From NCBI GenBank assembly GCA_021814145.1, contig JAKAIY010000004.1:1-57188 (forward strand): a DNA stretch of 57,188 nucleotides. The letters are read 5' to 3'. Positions 32,334 to 41,770 of this stretch are shown piece after piece. Under the pieces are notes generated by a model. It was not told the DNA's origin. It did no database searches and worked only from the letters and a program-made list of their open reading frames with translations. Each line of letters begins with the position of its first letter. Position 1 is the stretch's first letter. A program made the translations under genes and the position numbers. The DNA is from Chloroflexota bacterium (lineage in GTDB: Bacteria > Chloroflexota > Ktedonobacteria > Ktedonobacterales > JADMIN01).

Positions 32334-33804
32334 CACGCTGCTCCCAGTAGCGCGGAGCGTAACCCCTGCGCTCAAGCTCGCCACGCACAGCCAGCATCGC
32401 CGTATAGGTTGGAATGATGTAGAGCGTCTCCCCTCTGGGCGTCTTCTCCAGCGCCCAGGTGAGCGCCGCGCCAACATCCGGCTCGACATGCTGTGGCTCT
32501 TCGCCAGCGTACTTCAGCCGGAGCGCCAGGTCGTACGCGCGGACGCCACTCGCCGTCAGCGAAGCGGTCGCCCCCGCGAGTTGCTCGAAATCCGCGTCCC
32601 AGATCCACGATACGTCTTCGCCATCGGCGGCGCGATCATTGAGCAGCATCAGCAGGTTCTTCCGCCCGGCGCTGGTGTCGCTCGCCAGCGCGCGCAACAC
32701 CTCATTCAGGCCAGTCGGATTCTTCGCTAGCAAGATGCGGACATTGCGCCCTTCGGCGGGAATGATCTCCGCGCGCCCAAACGCTGGCGTGAAGCGGGTG
32801 AGGCCCTCCATAATCGCCTGGAAGCTCACGCCCATCGCCACGCCAGCGGCGGCGGCCGCCAGCGCGTTGTAGACGTTATACAGCCCTGGCAAGCTGATTG
32901 TAACGTCGCCTGATCCCACCGGGGTATCCAGCATGAACCGGGCCCGCTCGATTCCTGCGGAGATCACCCGCGCGCTGATCTGCGGCTGGGGTCGGGAGAA
33001 TCCGCAGCCTACGCACGACCAGTGGCCTACATGGCTGTAAAACCGTGGAGCGAACGTTAACCGCGCCCGGCATCGGGGACAGGTCCGTGTGTCTATCACC
33101 TGCGATAGCGCGTCGGAGTTCTCGTGTGTTGGTGTGGATTCAACGCCGTAGTAGAGGGTCGCGCCAGGATTGTCGTCCGCCAGCGCCGCCACAGCCGGGT
33201 CGTCGGCGTTCAGCGCCAGTATTGTGGATGACGGCAGCCGCTTCAAGCTCGCGAGCCACCGCTCGGCGACCGTATCCACCTCACCGTACCGATCGAGCTG
33301 GTCGCGGAAGAGGTTTGTCACGAGCGTTACCCGTGGCTTCAGGTCTGTGGCGATACGGGCGAACGCGGCCTCATCAACTTCAAAGACAAACGCGCCTTCG
33401 CCATCTTCAGTGAGCCGCCCGCTTGGCTCCGCATGCCGGAGCAGCGACGTCGCGATGCCGCGCGCCAGATTAGAGCCTTCCCTGTTTCGCCAGATACGCA
33501 AGCCCGACGAGCGCAGCACGCTCGCGACCAGCCCGCTGCTCGTCGTCTTGCCATTGGTTCCCGTGACCACGACGCAGCCGTACCGCGCTTGCGCGGCCAG
33601 CCGTCCAATGAGGCGTGGATCGGCGATTTGCGCGACCAGCCCGGGTAGGCTGGTGCCGCCGCTGATCCCCAGTCTCCTGGTCAGCCCGCCGGAGGCCCTT
33701 CCAAGCAAAATGGCTAGCGCCGCGCGTGGCGCGACGCCGCTTCGGCGGGAAGGGGGCGTCCTCCCTGACGTTCGCGGTGAATTCGCCTGTGGGTCAGATG
33801 TCAT
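32326..33804 (-). CDS. murT: Lipid II isoglutaminyl synthase, Mur-ligase-like subunit MurT
   Basis: The 492-residue protein is a Mur-ligase homologue: ATP loop VVVTGTNGKTTSSGLVASVL, EVDEAAFARI, and LPGLYNVYNALAAAAAG. A four-cysteine zinc ribbon, CPRC..CVGC (about residues 245-277), is inserted in the central domain as in known MurT. A C-terminal DUF1727-type domain contains LNDRAADGEDVSWIWD, which holds the catalytic Asp. It phosphorylates the D-Glu carboxyl of lipid II and amidates it with ammonia from GatD. Its ATG overlaps the CheA stop by 4 bases, so translation is coupled to the sensor kinase, an unusual context. Confidence 0.95.
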   Translation of the reverse strand: MTSDPQANSPRTSGRTPPSRRSGVAPRAALAILLGRASGGLTRRLGISGGTSLPGLVAQIADPRLIGRLAAQARYGCVVVTGTNGKTTSSGLVASVLRSSGLRIWRNREGSNLARGIATSLLRHAEPSGRLTEDGEGAFVFEVDEAAFARIATDLKPRVTLVTNLFRDQLDRYGEVDTVAERWLASLKRLPSSTILALNADDPAVAALADDNPGATLYYGVESTPTHENSDALSQVIDTRTCPRCRARLTFAPRFYSHVGHWSCVGCGFSRPQPQISARVISAGIERARFMLDTPVGSGDVTISLPGLYNVYNALAAAAAGVAMGVSFQAIMEGLTRFTPAFGRAEIIPAEGRNVRILLAKNPTGLNEVLRALASDTSAGRKNLLMLLNDRAADGEDVSWIWDADFEQLAGATASLTASGVRAYDLALRLKYAGEEPQHVEPDVGAALTWALEKTPRGETLYIIPTYTAMLAVRGELERRGYAPRYWEQRDE

Positions 33805-36800
33805 GACGGCTCCGAATCAGTGAGCAGGCGCCTGATGGCGCTGATCAGCGTATCCTGTGGGCATGGTTTTACCAGATATTCATCAGCGCCGAGCTCGCGC
33901 GCTTGTCGCTCATGTCTGGCTCCAGCCCGGGATGTCAGTACGATAACCCGTGTCTGGGCGTATCTGGGTGAGCGCCGCATGGTCTTGAGCAACTCATAGC
34001 CATCCATATGTGGCATCTCTACATCGAGAATAACGGCTCGTGGCGCTTCAGCCTCCATCATTTCCCATGCTTCATAGCCATCACGGGCCAGTGCGGTCGA
34101 AAACCCCGCTCCGGTGAGCATCTGATCGAGCGCGCGCCTGATAGTGACGGAATCATCCACGATCAACACCCGCGAAACTGGCGGCTGCGAGCGCGGAACA
34201 CGGGTTGGCGTGAAATGGGGCGGCCTGATAGCTCCAGCGAGAAGCTGTTCAGCTAGCTCGCTCGCGTCAATCAGCATCGTCAGCGCCCCATCCTCAGAGC
34301 GGATCGTTACGCCCCGTATCAGTTTACGCTGTAGATATGCGGGGAGGGGGCGCACCATCGTTTCACGCATGGCCCCAAACGCATGAACCAGTAACGCGAC
34401 ATACCGCTGCCGGCTTTCCACCACAAAAGCCGCGCCGGGTGGCTCATCACTGGCCAGCCCAAGACATTCCGCCAGGGAGTACGCCGGAATCTCGGAGCCA
34501 GGGCGCAGCGGGGGGGTCGCATGCGCGCCCTCCGTCAGGCGTGACGCTGTCTCGTCTGGCACAATGAACCGATGCGGTGTTGGCGCGGATAACCCGTCTT
34601 CTTTGCCGTCGCTCAGCTGATCGCCTGAAATCGGGCGGAGATTGCCCGCCACATCCGCGTATGAGGCGACCACAGAGCTAAACGGCGTTGTGAACAGGCG
34701 CCCGGCGACCGAGATTTCGAGCGCCGGCAATACCGTTAGTGTCATGGGCGCGCGAATGCGAAAGAGCGTTCCCTGACTGGACGTGTCAGCGACAACAATA
34801 TCGCCTTTGAACGCGCGAATAAGCGTCGCGACCTCATGGAGGCCAATCCCGCTGCCCGCCAGCGCCCCCGCGCGGCCAAACGTTGTGACGCCGGGCCGGA
34901 ACATCAGATTGAGCTTGTCTTCCGCGGAGAGGGTATCCGCTTCATCCTTATCAAGCGCGCCATTACTGATCGCCCGTGTGAGCAACGCCTGCGTATCTAC
35001 TCCGCGACCATCATCGCCGACTTCGATGATGACCTCCGAGCCAGCGTAATACGCATGAATCCAGACTGCGCCGGTTTCTGGCTTGCCGGCCGCCAGCCGC
35101 TCTTCGGGTGATTCTATGCCATGGGTAATGGCGTTCCGGACAATCTGATTGAGTGGCTCCGCGAGCGCCCGCATCAGGGAGCGATCAATCTCGGTCATTT
35201 CCCCTTCAATGGTAAAGCGCACACGCTTGCCGAAGGCGGACGCCAGATAGTTGGCCAGAATCTCCAGCCGGGGGGCGAGCTCCGCCAGTGGGGCCAGGCG
35301 CATTCGCGCCGCGTCCTGCTGGATGTTGGTGATGACAATTTCCTGCGTCTCGACAAGCTGCCCCATTCGCATCAGCGCGCCGGACAATGTCGCGCCAAGC
35401 ATCTCCACATCCGACACAACCTCTGTCAGCGCCCGGATCGCGGTATCTATCTCTGTAGCCTCTTCCTGCTCCGCCTCACGCCACGACTCGCGCAGTTGCC
35501 CGGAGAAAACGCTTCTGTTGGGCTGGAGCGACTGATCGTCGTCCTGGGCGAAATGGCGCCGGGTGGGGTCGCTCTCTGGCGAGCGCTCCCTTCTGTTGAG
35601 TGAATGGGCGTCAATGATCTGCCCGCTCTTCTCGTGCAGACGGTCAAGCGTGGCGCTCAGGTCGCGCTGCGCCTGCGAGACATGCGCCAGCGCGGCGGCA
35701 AGTGAGCCCCGGTTAACCGCCAGCGCGTTCAGGTGAATCATCAGCGCGTCGAGACGGGTCGAATCCACCTGTAGCAGGATCTCGCGGCCAACCGCCTGCT
35801 CGCCGTCCGCAGTGTGAGCTGGGCTGAGGCGCGCCGCCGCTTCCGTCGCGGGCGCCGCCGAGATCACATCTGGAGCGTGTGACGGGGAGTCCGTTGGCTG
35901 GGCGGCAAAGTCATAGAGCTGCCTGGCTTCCTGAACAACCGCCGGATCGGGCGATTCCAGCGCGACGGCGGCCGCCAGGCAGGCGTGAAAGAGCTCCAGG
36001 AAACGGCCCAGGGTTACTCTGATGACACCTTCTGACGCGGCGCCGCCATGTTGCAGCGCGAACATGGTCCAGGCTTCAAAGTAGAAAGCCAGCTGCGCGA
36101 ATTCAGGAAAGCCCAGAGTGCCGGCGGTCCCTTTTATCTTATGCGCGATATGCGACATCGCCTGGAAGAGCGTCCGCGCCTCTGGCTCTTGCCCGTATGA
36201 CGCGATGAGCCGGCTGAGCTCCTGAAGGTCATTCTCGGTTTCCAGGACGAAGAGGCGTTTCGTCTCGACAAGCCGCTCGTCATTTTTCACATCTTCCACG
36301 TCGGAATACGCGAGCGCCCATTGCTCAAATTCGCGCGCCAGCGTCTCGGGAATCTGGCCGATCGTGCGCGTGTCAACCATTTCATCCCGTGGGCGAAGCT
36401 CAGCCGTTGCGAACGAGCGAACTATTTCCCGCTCGTCCGGGGAAAACTCGCTCAGTGCGTTATCGGACAGTGCGTTATCGGAGGGTTCATCGCCAGCGGA
36501 AACGTCAGGGACGGCGTCCTCACGTCCGGCTACTTCGCCTGTCAGGGCCGCGACCAGGGCGCGCGTCAAGGAGAGCGCGCGCTGTCCGGGCGCGACGACC
36601 GCGCCGGCGCGCTGGATCTCGCCAAGCCGCCAGCGCAAATAGGAAAGCGTGTCGCGTGCGCCAAAGACCGCCACGGGTATTGGCGCGCCGGCGCTTACCC
36701 CAGACGATGACGCCTGGGCGAGCGCCTCTCCTAGCGACGCGAGATCAGGCGCCTCAAACGCGCCCGCTAAATCCATCACGGCGCGGGACAGACGAGCGAC

Positions 36801-36932
36801 ATCACGCAGAGACGACAGGCGCGCCTCTTCCTCCGGCGTGTTCTCAACCTCGTCGAGACGCTCAGCGAGCGCATCGAGCAGTAATGTCATTTCATCGAGA
36901 AATCGCTCGAAAATACTTGCGCCGTCAGGCAT
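33801..36932 (-). CDS. CheA-type hybrid histidine kinase with HPt, CheW and receiver domains
   Basis: A 1043-residue chemosensory kinase. Seen in order: a poorly conserved N-terminal helical region; an HPt domain (SHIAHKIKGTAGTLGFPEFAQLA, phospho-His near residue 276); a long linker; an ATPase domain (RNAITHGIESPEERLAAGKPE, EVGDDGRGVD, GSGIGLHEVATLI); a CheW-like domain split by low-complexity sequence; and a C-terminal receiver (VLIVDDSVTIRRAL, VILDVEMPHMDGYELL, EYLVKPCP). This resembles ChpA/PixL-type kinases for motility or other outputs. Start ATG 36932 overlaps the CheW stop by 8 bases. It is translated in one chain with cheW above and murT below. No chemoreceptor gene is in the window. 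Confidence 0.93.
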   Translation of the reverse strand: MPDGASIFERFLDEMTLLLDALAERLDEVENTPEEEARLSSLRDVARLSRAVMDLAGAFEAPDLASLGEALAQASSSGVSAGAPIPVAVFGARDTLSYLRWRLGEIQRAGAVVAPGQRALSLTRALVAALTGEVAGREDAVPDVSAGDEPSDNALSDNALSEFSPDEREIVRSFATAELRPRDEMVDTRTIGQIPETLAREFEQWALAYSDVEDVKNDERLVETKRLFVLETENDLQELSRLIASYGQEPEARTLFQAMSHIAHKIKGTAGTLGFPEFAQLAFYFEAWTMFALQHGGAASEGVIRVTLGRFLELFHACLAAAVALESPDPAVVQEARQLYDFAAQPTDSPSHAPDVISAAPATEAAARLSPAHTADGEQAVGREILLQVDSTRLDALMIHLNALAVNRGSLAAALAHVSQAQRDLSATLDRLHEKSGQIIDAHSLNRRERSPESDPTRRHFAQDDDQSLQPNRSVFSGQLRESWREAEQEEATEIDTAIRALTEVVSDVEMLGATLSGALMRMGQLVETQEIVITNIQQDAARMRLAPLAELAPRLEILANYLASAFGKRVRFTIEGEMTEIDRSLMRALAEPLNQIVRNAITHGIESPEERLAAGKPETGAVWIHAYYAGSEVIIEVGDDGRGVDTQALLTRAISNGALDKDEADTLSAEDKLNLMFRPGVTTFGRAGALAGSGIGLHEVATLIRAFKGDIVVADTSSQGTLFRIRAPMTLTVLPALEISVAGRLFTTPFSSVVASYADVAGNLRPISGDQLSDGKEDGLSAPTPHRFIVPDETASRLTEGAHATPPLRPGSEIPAYSLAECLGLASDEPPGAAFVVESRQRYVALLVHAFGAMRETMVRPLPAYLQRKLIRGVTIRSEDGALTMLIDASELAEQLLAGAIRPPHFTPTRVPRSQPPVSRVLIVDDSVTIRRALDQMLTGAGFSTALARDGYEAWEMMEAEAPRAVILDVEMPHMDGYELLKTMRRSPRYAQTRVIVLTSRAGARHERQARELGADEYLVKPCPQDTLISAIRRLLTDSEPS
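36454..36482. repeat. Tandem 15-base repeat in the CheA linker
   Basis: Two near-identical copies of AGTGCGTTATCGGAC in frame inside the CheA gene code for the duplicated peptide SDNAL-SDNAL. A recent in-frame slippage duplication in a low-complexity linker is likely. Confidence 0.75.
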
Positions 36933-37563
36933 CTCGCGACCATACTTCCAGCTCGCCGAGCACATCCTCATAGAGCGCGGCGAGATTCAGAGCCATGACG
37001 GACGCATGGCTTTCACCGTCAGGAGGATGGACAAATTCCACATAGCGCGCGGCGCTATCCTGCCGCGCCGTCTCCTCATCGGGTGACGGCGCGGCTGGCG
37101 CTGAAACGCTGGTGATGTCGCCAATGCGATCTACCACGAACGCGATGAGACGGTCCGCCTTCCCGATCAGCAGCGCCTGCCCGCTATCTGGAAGCGCGAT
37201 CTGTCCACCCGCCGCCAGCGCATCCCGGGCGCCCTCAAGGAATGGGCGCGGGTCAATCAGCGTGATCAGGTCGGTCCGGAGTGGGAATAGCCCAATGAGC
37301 CAGGAAGGGCTGAATGGCAGCGCGGTTACTGTCGGAAGCTCAGGGAGCGCCTCGCGTAATGCGGTCAGCGCGGCGGAATAGGGCCTGCCATCAAGCCAGA
37401 ACAGCAATCGCTCCGTTGTGTCCGTATCCCCATCGGAGATGCGCGATAATCGCTCCTCAAGCTGGCGCTGGGCGCTAATGACCCCTGGCGCGCCTGAGCG
37501 CGGGTCGGATTCCCGCGGCGCTTCATCAGGCGTATCAGGCGTGTCGGGTCGCGACTCCTCCAT
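36925..37563 (-). CDS. CheW-like coupling protein
   Basis: A 212-residue CheW-domain protein: LLFWLDGRPYSAALTALREAL, LPFSPSWLIGLFPLRTDLITLIDPRPFL and LLIGKADRLIAFVVDRIGDI match the two SH3-like barrels that join receptors to CheA. A Thr/Pro/Asp-rich start of about 40 residues is extra. ATG 37563 follows AGGA; a GTG at 37608 that overlaps the response-regulator stop (GTGA) is the alternative. It overlaps the CheA gene at its end. Confidence 0.85.
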   Translation of the reverse strand: MEESRPDTPDTPDEAPRESDPRSGAPGVISAQRQLEERLSRISDGDTDTTERLLFWLDGRPYSAALTALREALPELPTVTALPFSPSWLIGLFPLRTDLITLIDPRPFLEGARDALAAGGQIALPDSGQALLIGKADRLIAFVVDRIGDITSVSAPAAPSPDEETARQDSAARYVEFVHPPDGESHASVMALNLAALYEDVLGELEVWSRDA

Positions 37564-37604
37564 AGCGTCCTGCCTCACAACCAGCGACTGTATCCAACCG
37601 AATC

Positions 37605-38126
37605 TCACTGCCAGCGGCGCCAGCGATGCTCCGGAACGCGTATGCCCAGCGCCTCACAAACGATTGTGATCAGTTCGTATGACTTGAACGGTTTGGGAAT
37701 GAAGCCCGCTCCTAGAATTCGCGCGTATGCGCGGTCGAGCACGCCGTCATGCCCGGTGAGCATGAATAGCCGGGTATCACGGAAAGCGGGGTTGCTCCTC
37801 AGGCGCTTCGCGACTTCATAGCCATTCATGCGTGGCATGCCAACATCGAGCAACGCCACCTTCGGCGGCGAAATGGCGCCGCGGGAAAGCGCCGCCATAG
37901 CCTCGGCGCCATTGGAGAATGAGGCTGTCGAAATACCCTGCCGCGCGAGACAAATCTCCACTACCCGGCGAACCGCGAGAGAATCGTCAATCACCATCAC
38001 CATCGGCTGAAGTTGCGCGGCTGGATCCCAGATAGGCGCAACCAGCGAAGATGACACATCATCGTCTTCCAGTCTGCGAGTCGCGAGTGACCGCTGTGGG
38101 GACAACTCCGTTTCCTGTTCTCTCAT
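37605..38126 (-). CDS. Response regulator (single receiver domain)
   Basis: A 173-residue CheY-like protein: about 45 extra residues, then MVMVIDDSLAVRRVVEICLARQG, VALLDVGMPRMNGYEVAKRL (phospho-Asp), LFMLTGHDG and GFIPKPFKSYEL (conserved Lys). No output domain follows, so it signals by protein contact, likely as partner of the adjacent CheA. ATG 38126 has TGAGGCG upstream. Its end meets the CheW gene. Confidence 0.9.
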   Translation of the reverse strand: MREQETELSPQRSLATRRLEDDDVSSSLVAPIWDPAAQLQPMVMVIDDSLAVRRVVEICLARQGISTASFSNGAEAMAALSRGAISPPKVALLDVGMPRMNGYEVAKRLRSNPAFRDTRLFMLTGHDGVLDRAYARILGAGFIPKPFKSYELITIVCEALGIRVPEHRWRRWQ

Positions 38127-38209
38127 GACGCGCCTCATTCTATAAAAAACAACAGAATCTGAATTACAGGGCATGTCCAGGTCGCCGGTTGTGGCGGGAC
38201 GCCAGGCCA

Positions 38210-39451
38210 CTATACCGCGCCAGCCAATGTCTGGAATAGCGCGGTCCATGCCTCCTGATTTTGCACACGCTCTTCTGGAGACACAATGCGGGCGTTGATC
38301 GCCTGGAAAGCGGCCGTGAGCGCCCGCTCAAGCTGGTCGCGATGCTCGATAAAGAGCTGACTCGCCTCGTTCCCCCCACTGCGCGGCGGCGAATCGAACA
38401 CTGCGTGGCAATACTCCGCGAACGAGCCCAGGTCAATGCGGTTCCGCTGAATGGTAAACAGGTGGTCGCCAACGCCATGGATATTTTCACGCTCCAGCAA
38501 TGACGCGAGCGTTGTGGGCGCGAGCTCCACCCCACTTGCCGCGTAGGTGTCCTCAAGCGCCTCCATCGTCTGATTCGTGAAGCGCGCCAGAGCGATCAGC
38601 TTGTCCGCTTCCGACTTCGCCTTGATCCAGACCTGCTCCATGTTAATGAGCAACGTGAACAGATCAAAGCGCTCCAGATTCATGCGCTCGGCTTCAAAGG
38701 GCAGCCCTGGCCGTCCCCCTTGATGGCGAGGCATGAGCAGGCCTTCACGGACAAGCGTTCCTACCATGCGCGCTACATCAAGCTCTGGCATACGAAGCGA
38801 GGTCGCGATGCGCCGGACCGTTCGATGCGAGTTGACCCGCGAGATGATGCGCCATGCCGCGGGGTGAAATCGCATGGGGTGATCAATGGGCGGGTCATTG
38901 GCCATCGAAAGAGTTGTGCGCATGCCATCCGGCAGTACGCGCTCCAATGACTCCCATTCGTGTAAATAACGCAGCGCTTCCATGATTGTCGCGGTGACTT
39001 CCGTTTGGGGCGCGGCCATATCCCCAGGCATATGCTCATCCGCATGGAAGGCGTATTCCCCGCGCTTCCATAGCGCAAGCTCACGCACGGTCCAGAGCGT
39101 CTGCGTGCGGAGCGCTTTTTCCAGTTGCTGGGGAGTTATCACCCCCAAATCAATCAAACGCGCGCCGATGCGCTTGCCAAGCGCATCGCGAATCTGCATC
39201 TGGTAGACGTAATCCACCTGCGGCTGGCTGGCCATTTGCAACTGCTGGAGCACATTGCCCAGTGTCAGCGCGTCGCGATCCTGCTCCTGCGCGCCAACCA
39301 GCAGCCCGCTTTCAAAATAGACCACACCGGAGCGCTCACTGTCACCGCGCAGATGCAGCGCGCCGGTTTGCCCATCGAGCCCCAGCGTCTGAATCAGGTC
39401 CACGAGCCCGAATTCTTCCAGGCGGCCCTGGAACACACGCGATTGCGCCAC
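38210..39451 (-). CDS. DUF4388 (PATAN) domain protein
   Basis: The 413-residue protein starts with FQGRLEEFGLVDLIQTLGLDGQTGALHLRG..GVVYFESGLLVGA, the DUF4388/PATAN signature, followed by QLEKALRTQT..ALWKRGEYAFHAD. A winged-helix-like segment (HRTVRRIATSLRMPELDVARMVGTLVREGLL) is in the middle and a helical region at the end. PATAN proteins work as adaptors to receiver domains in motility and chemosensory systems. It lies 83 bases upstream of the response regulator and begins with GTG 39451, with AGAGGA upstream. Confidence 0.83.
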   Translation of the reverse strand: MAQSRVFQGRLEEFGLVDLIQTLGLDGQTGALHLRGDSERSGVVYFESGLLVGAQEQDRDALTLGNVLQQLQMASQPQVDYVYQMQIRDALGKRIGARLIDLGVITPQQLEKALRTQTLWTVRELALWKRGEYAFHADEHMPGDMAAPQTEVTATIMEALRYLHEWESLERVLPDGMRTTLSMANDPPIDHPMRFHPAAWRIISRVNSHRTVRRIATSLRMPELDVARMVGTLVREGLLMPRHQGGRPGLPFEAERMNLERFDLFTLLINMEQVWIKAKSEADKLIALARFTNQTMEALEDTYAASGVELAPTTLASLLERENIHGVGDHLFTIQRNRIDLGSFAEYCHAVFDSPPRSGGNEASQLFIEHRDQLERALTAAFQAINARIVSPEERVQNQEAWTALFQTLAGAV

Positions 39452-39532
39452 AGCCTTTATCCTCTCGGTGCGCGAAAGCCCGGCGTCGCCGGCGAAGCGT
39501 CACCATCTCCCAACTACCGCCACATCCGAAGC

Positions 39533-39538
39533 ATTATA
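39533..39538 (-). promoter_or_regulatory. Consensus -10 (TATAAT) for the chemosensory-murT operon
   Basis: TATAAT on the minus strand, 82 bases before the DUF4388 start and just after folK. The -35 is weak. It could start a transcript running to gatD. Confidence 0.5.
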
Positions 39539-39584
39539 TGCCATACGCCGACAAATCGCTGCCCGACAATGCAGCGCGCCTGGC

Positions 39585-40082
39585 TCAGATGGAGAGCGGG
39601 TTAACGCGCCGTATATCCGCATGGGGTCTGCGTTCCCGCAATTCAGCGACGCTCTGGCCCAGGCGCGGATGAATGGTATCCGCCGCGATCTCAGCGAGCG
39701 GCGCCAGGACAAACGCGCGCTCCGCAAGCAGTGGATGCGGGATGACCAGGTCCTTGCTGTCAACTTTCCAGCCGTCATAGAGCAAAATGTCTATGTCAAT
39801 GACGCGCGGGCCATAGCGCTTTGTGGGCTGACGCCCCATCATGCGCTCCAGCCGCTTGACCGCGCGAAGCAGCGTGAATGGGTCAATCTCTGTCCACCCA
39901 GCGACGACCGCGTTCAGGTAACGCGGCTGATCTTCCACGATTTCAGGCGCTGTGTCCCAGACCGATGACACGGCGTCAATCATTACAAAAGGCGCGAGGT
40001 TTTGTATCGCCGCTCGCAGTGCGGCGGCGCGGTCGCCGAGATTGGATCCCAAACCCAGATAGACACGATGACGCATCAGCAT
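39585..40082 (-). CDS. folK: 2-amino-4-hydroxy-6-hydroxymethyldihydropteridine pyrophosphokinase
   Basis: The 165-residue enzyme transfers pyrophosphate from ATP to the pterin precursor of folate. Signatures: VYLGLGSNLGDRAAALRAA, RYLNAVVAG, GPRVIDIDILLYDGW and IPHPLLAERAFVLAPLAEI. It is alone, without folP or folB, and lies first on the strand ahead of the chemosensory genes with a 133-base gap. ATG 40082 is used; ATG 40076 is close by. Confidence 0.95.
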   Translation of the reverse strand: MLMRHRVYLGLGSNLGDRAAALRAAIQNLAPFVMIDAVSSVWDTAPEIVEDQPRYLNAVVAGWTEIDPFTLLRAVKRLERMMGRQPTKRYGPRVIDIDILLYDGWKVDSKDLVIPHPLLAERAFVLAPLAEIAADTIHPRLGQSVAELRERRPHADIRRVNPLSI

Positions 40083-40159
40083 ACAGCCTGTGTCTCCACG
40101 CTCCCGCCAGCCGGCGCTTTCAGTTATTCTGGCGTACCGCTGGACAGCCAGATATTACC

Positions 40160-40181
40160 GCATCAGGTTATTGCCTGATGC
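40160..40181. promoter_or_regulatory. 22-base inverted repeat between folK and hemA
   Basis: GCATCAGG-TTATTG-CCTGATGC has perfect 8-base arms and a 6-base loop. It sits about 20 bases before a TATAGT (40200-40205) that may be a -10 for hemA, so it is a candidate operator. The 283-base gap shows nothing else beyond a long leader before hemA. Confidence 0.45.
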
Positions 40182-40365
40182 GCGCCAGCTTCGCAGTGCT
40201 ATAGTATAGAAAGCGCGATCAGAGCGCGTATCGGTGGCTTATCTGTTCACGATACAACGCTCAGCATCCAAAAACTGAAACGAATCGCCCCGCGCTCCAA
40301 AGCTCCATTTCCTTCCAGCGCGGCCGGCGAGCGCGATTTGGATAAAAAGGCGGTAGGGCGACTCA

Positions 40366-41724
40366 ATGCTAGTCATGTTGGGACTGGACCACCGCAAGGC
40401 CAGCGTAGAGGCGCGGGGTCGCCTCAGTTTCACTGACGAGGCGCTGATCGAAGCGCTGGCTACCCTAAACGCTCAGCGCGCGATAGACGAAGTCGTCATC
40501 CTTTCAACCTGCAACCGCACCGAGCTCTATCTCGCTTCCAGGCGACCGGACGACGCGGAGGCGGCGGCGTTGCGCTTCTTTCATGAAACCGCGGGGCGCG
40601 CGACGAACACGGCGCCCGTGAGCGGCGCGCGCGCCACGCTGGATACGATCACGCTGGAAGACGTGGTGTATTCGGCGCGCGGCCTGGAAGCCGTCGCTCA
40701 CCTGTACCACGTGGCCGCTGGCCTGCGCTCGATGGTGATCGGTGAAGCGCAGATATTGGGTCAGGTGCGTGACGCATTCGCTATCGCCGAAGCGCAGCGC
40801 ACGACAGGCGAAGAGCTTCGCGCCGCGTTTATGGGGGCGCTTCAGGCCGGCAAGCGCGTCAGGACCGACACCGGAATCAGCCGGGCTGACGCGTCTGTCG
40901 CCAGCCTCGCGATTTATGCCGCGCGCGCCAAGCTTGGAAACCTCGCGGGCAGAACGGTTACCCTGATAGGCGCGGGCCGCACGAATGAGCTGGGCGCGCG
41001 GCTCTTGCGCGAGGAAGGGGTAGCCCAGCTCTTCATCGCGAACCGCCATATCGAGTCAGCGCGCGCGCTCGCGGAGCGGAACAACGCCACGCCGCTTTCG
41101 CTCGATGATGCGCCTGGCGCGATCGCGCAATCCGATCTCCTCATCTGCGCCACCGCCGCTCCATATCCCGTCATCAGCGAGAAGATGATCGCTCCGCGCG
41201 AAGCTAGCCGCCCGCTCCTCGTTATTGACCTCGCGGTTCCCGCTGACGTCACCACTGATGTCGGAGCGGTTCAGGGCGTGACGCTGGTCACGCTTGACAC
41301 GCTGCGCGACCTGCCGGGAAACGCGATGGAGGACCTGGCGGTCGTCACGGCTTTGAGCGGTCATCAGGCTGATCTGGAAGACGCCGAGCGAATCATTGAG
41401 CATATGCTGCGTGAATACACGAAAGCGCAGACGCTCCGGCTGGCCGCGCCAGGCATCGCCGCGCTCAGACGGCATGTGGACAAATCCGAGGAGCAGGAGC
41501 TCGCGCTCGCGTTAGCGCAGCTGGCCCATCTCTCCGACCGGGACAAAGCGGTCGTTGAGCGGTTCGGCGCGCGCATGGTTGATAAAATGTTTCATCACCT
41601 GGTGCGGCGCATCCGTACGCTCGCCGAGTACGATGAAATCCCTCCTGAGACCACCATGCGCGTGCTCTCACGGCTTTTCTCGGAGTCCGATATGGTTCTG
41701 CCCGAACAGGACTCCGAGGCGTGA
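40366..41724 (+). CDS. hemA: Glutamyl-tRNA reductase
   Basis: The 452-residue enzyme reduces glutamyl-tRNA to glutamate-1-semialdehyde, the first step of C5 tetrapyrrole synthesis. Seen: MLGLDHRKASVEARGRLSF, the catalytic Cys in ILSTCNRTELYL, LRSMVIGEAQILGQVRDAF, the NADPH fold VTLIGAGRTNELGARLL, and the C-terminal dimer helices (HHLVRRIRTLAEYDEIP). It is not followed by other hem genes. ATG 40366 follows AGGGCG. The leader after the candidate promoter is about 155 bases. Confidence 0.95.
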   Translation: MLVMLGLDHRKASVEARGRLSFTDEALIEALATLNAQRAIDEVVILSTCNRTELYLASRRPDDAEAAALRFFHETAGRATNTAPVSGARATLDTITLEDVVYSARGLEAVAHLYHVAAGLRSMVIGEAQILGQVRDAFAIAEAQRTTGEELRAAFMGALQAGKRVRTDTGISRADASVASLAIYAARAKLGNLAGRTVTLIGAGRTNELGARLLREEGVAQLFIANRHIESARALAERNNATPLSLDDAPGAIAQSDLLICATAAPYPVISEKMIAPREASRPLLVIDLAVPADVTTDVGAVQGVTLVTLDTLRDLPGNAMEDLAVVTALSGHQADLEDAERIIEHMLREYTKAQTLRLAAPGIAALRRHVDKSEEQELALALAQLAHLSDRDKAVVERFGARMVDKMFHHLVRRIRTLAEYDEIPPETTMRVLSRLFSESDMVLPEQDSEA

Positions 41725-41770
41725 TCGCGCCCACGGGGCGTCGCGGCGAAAACAGAATCTCCCATTCGCG

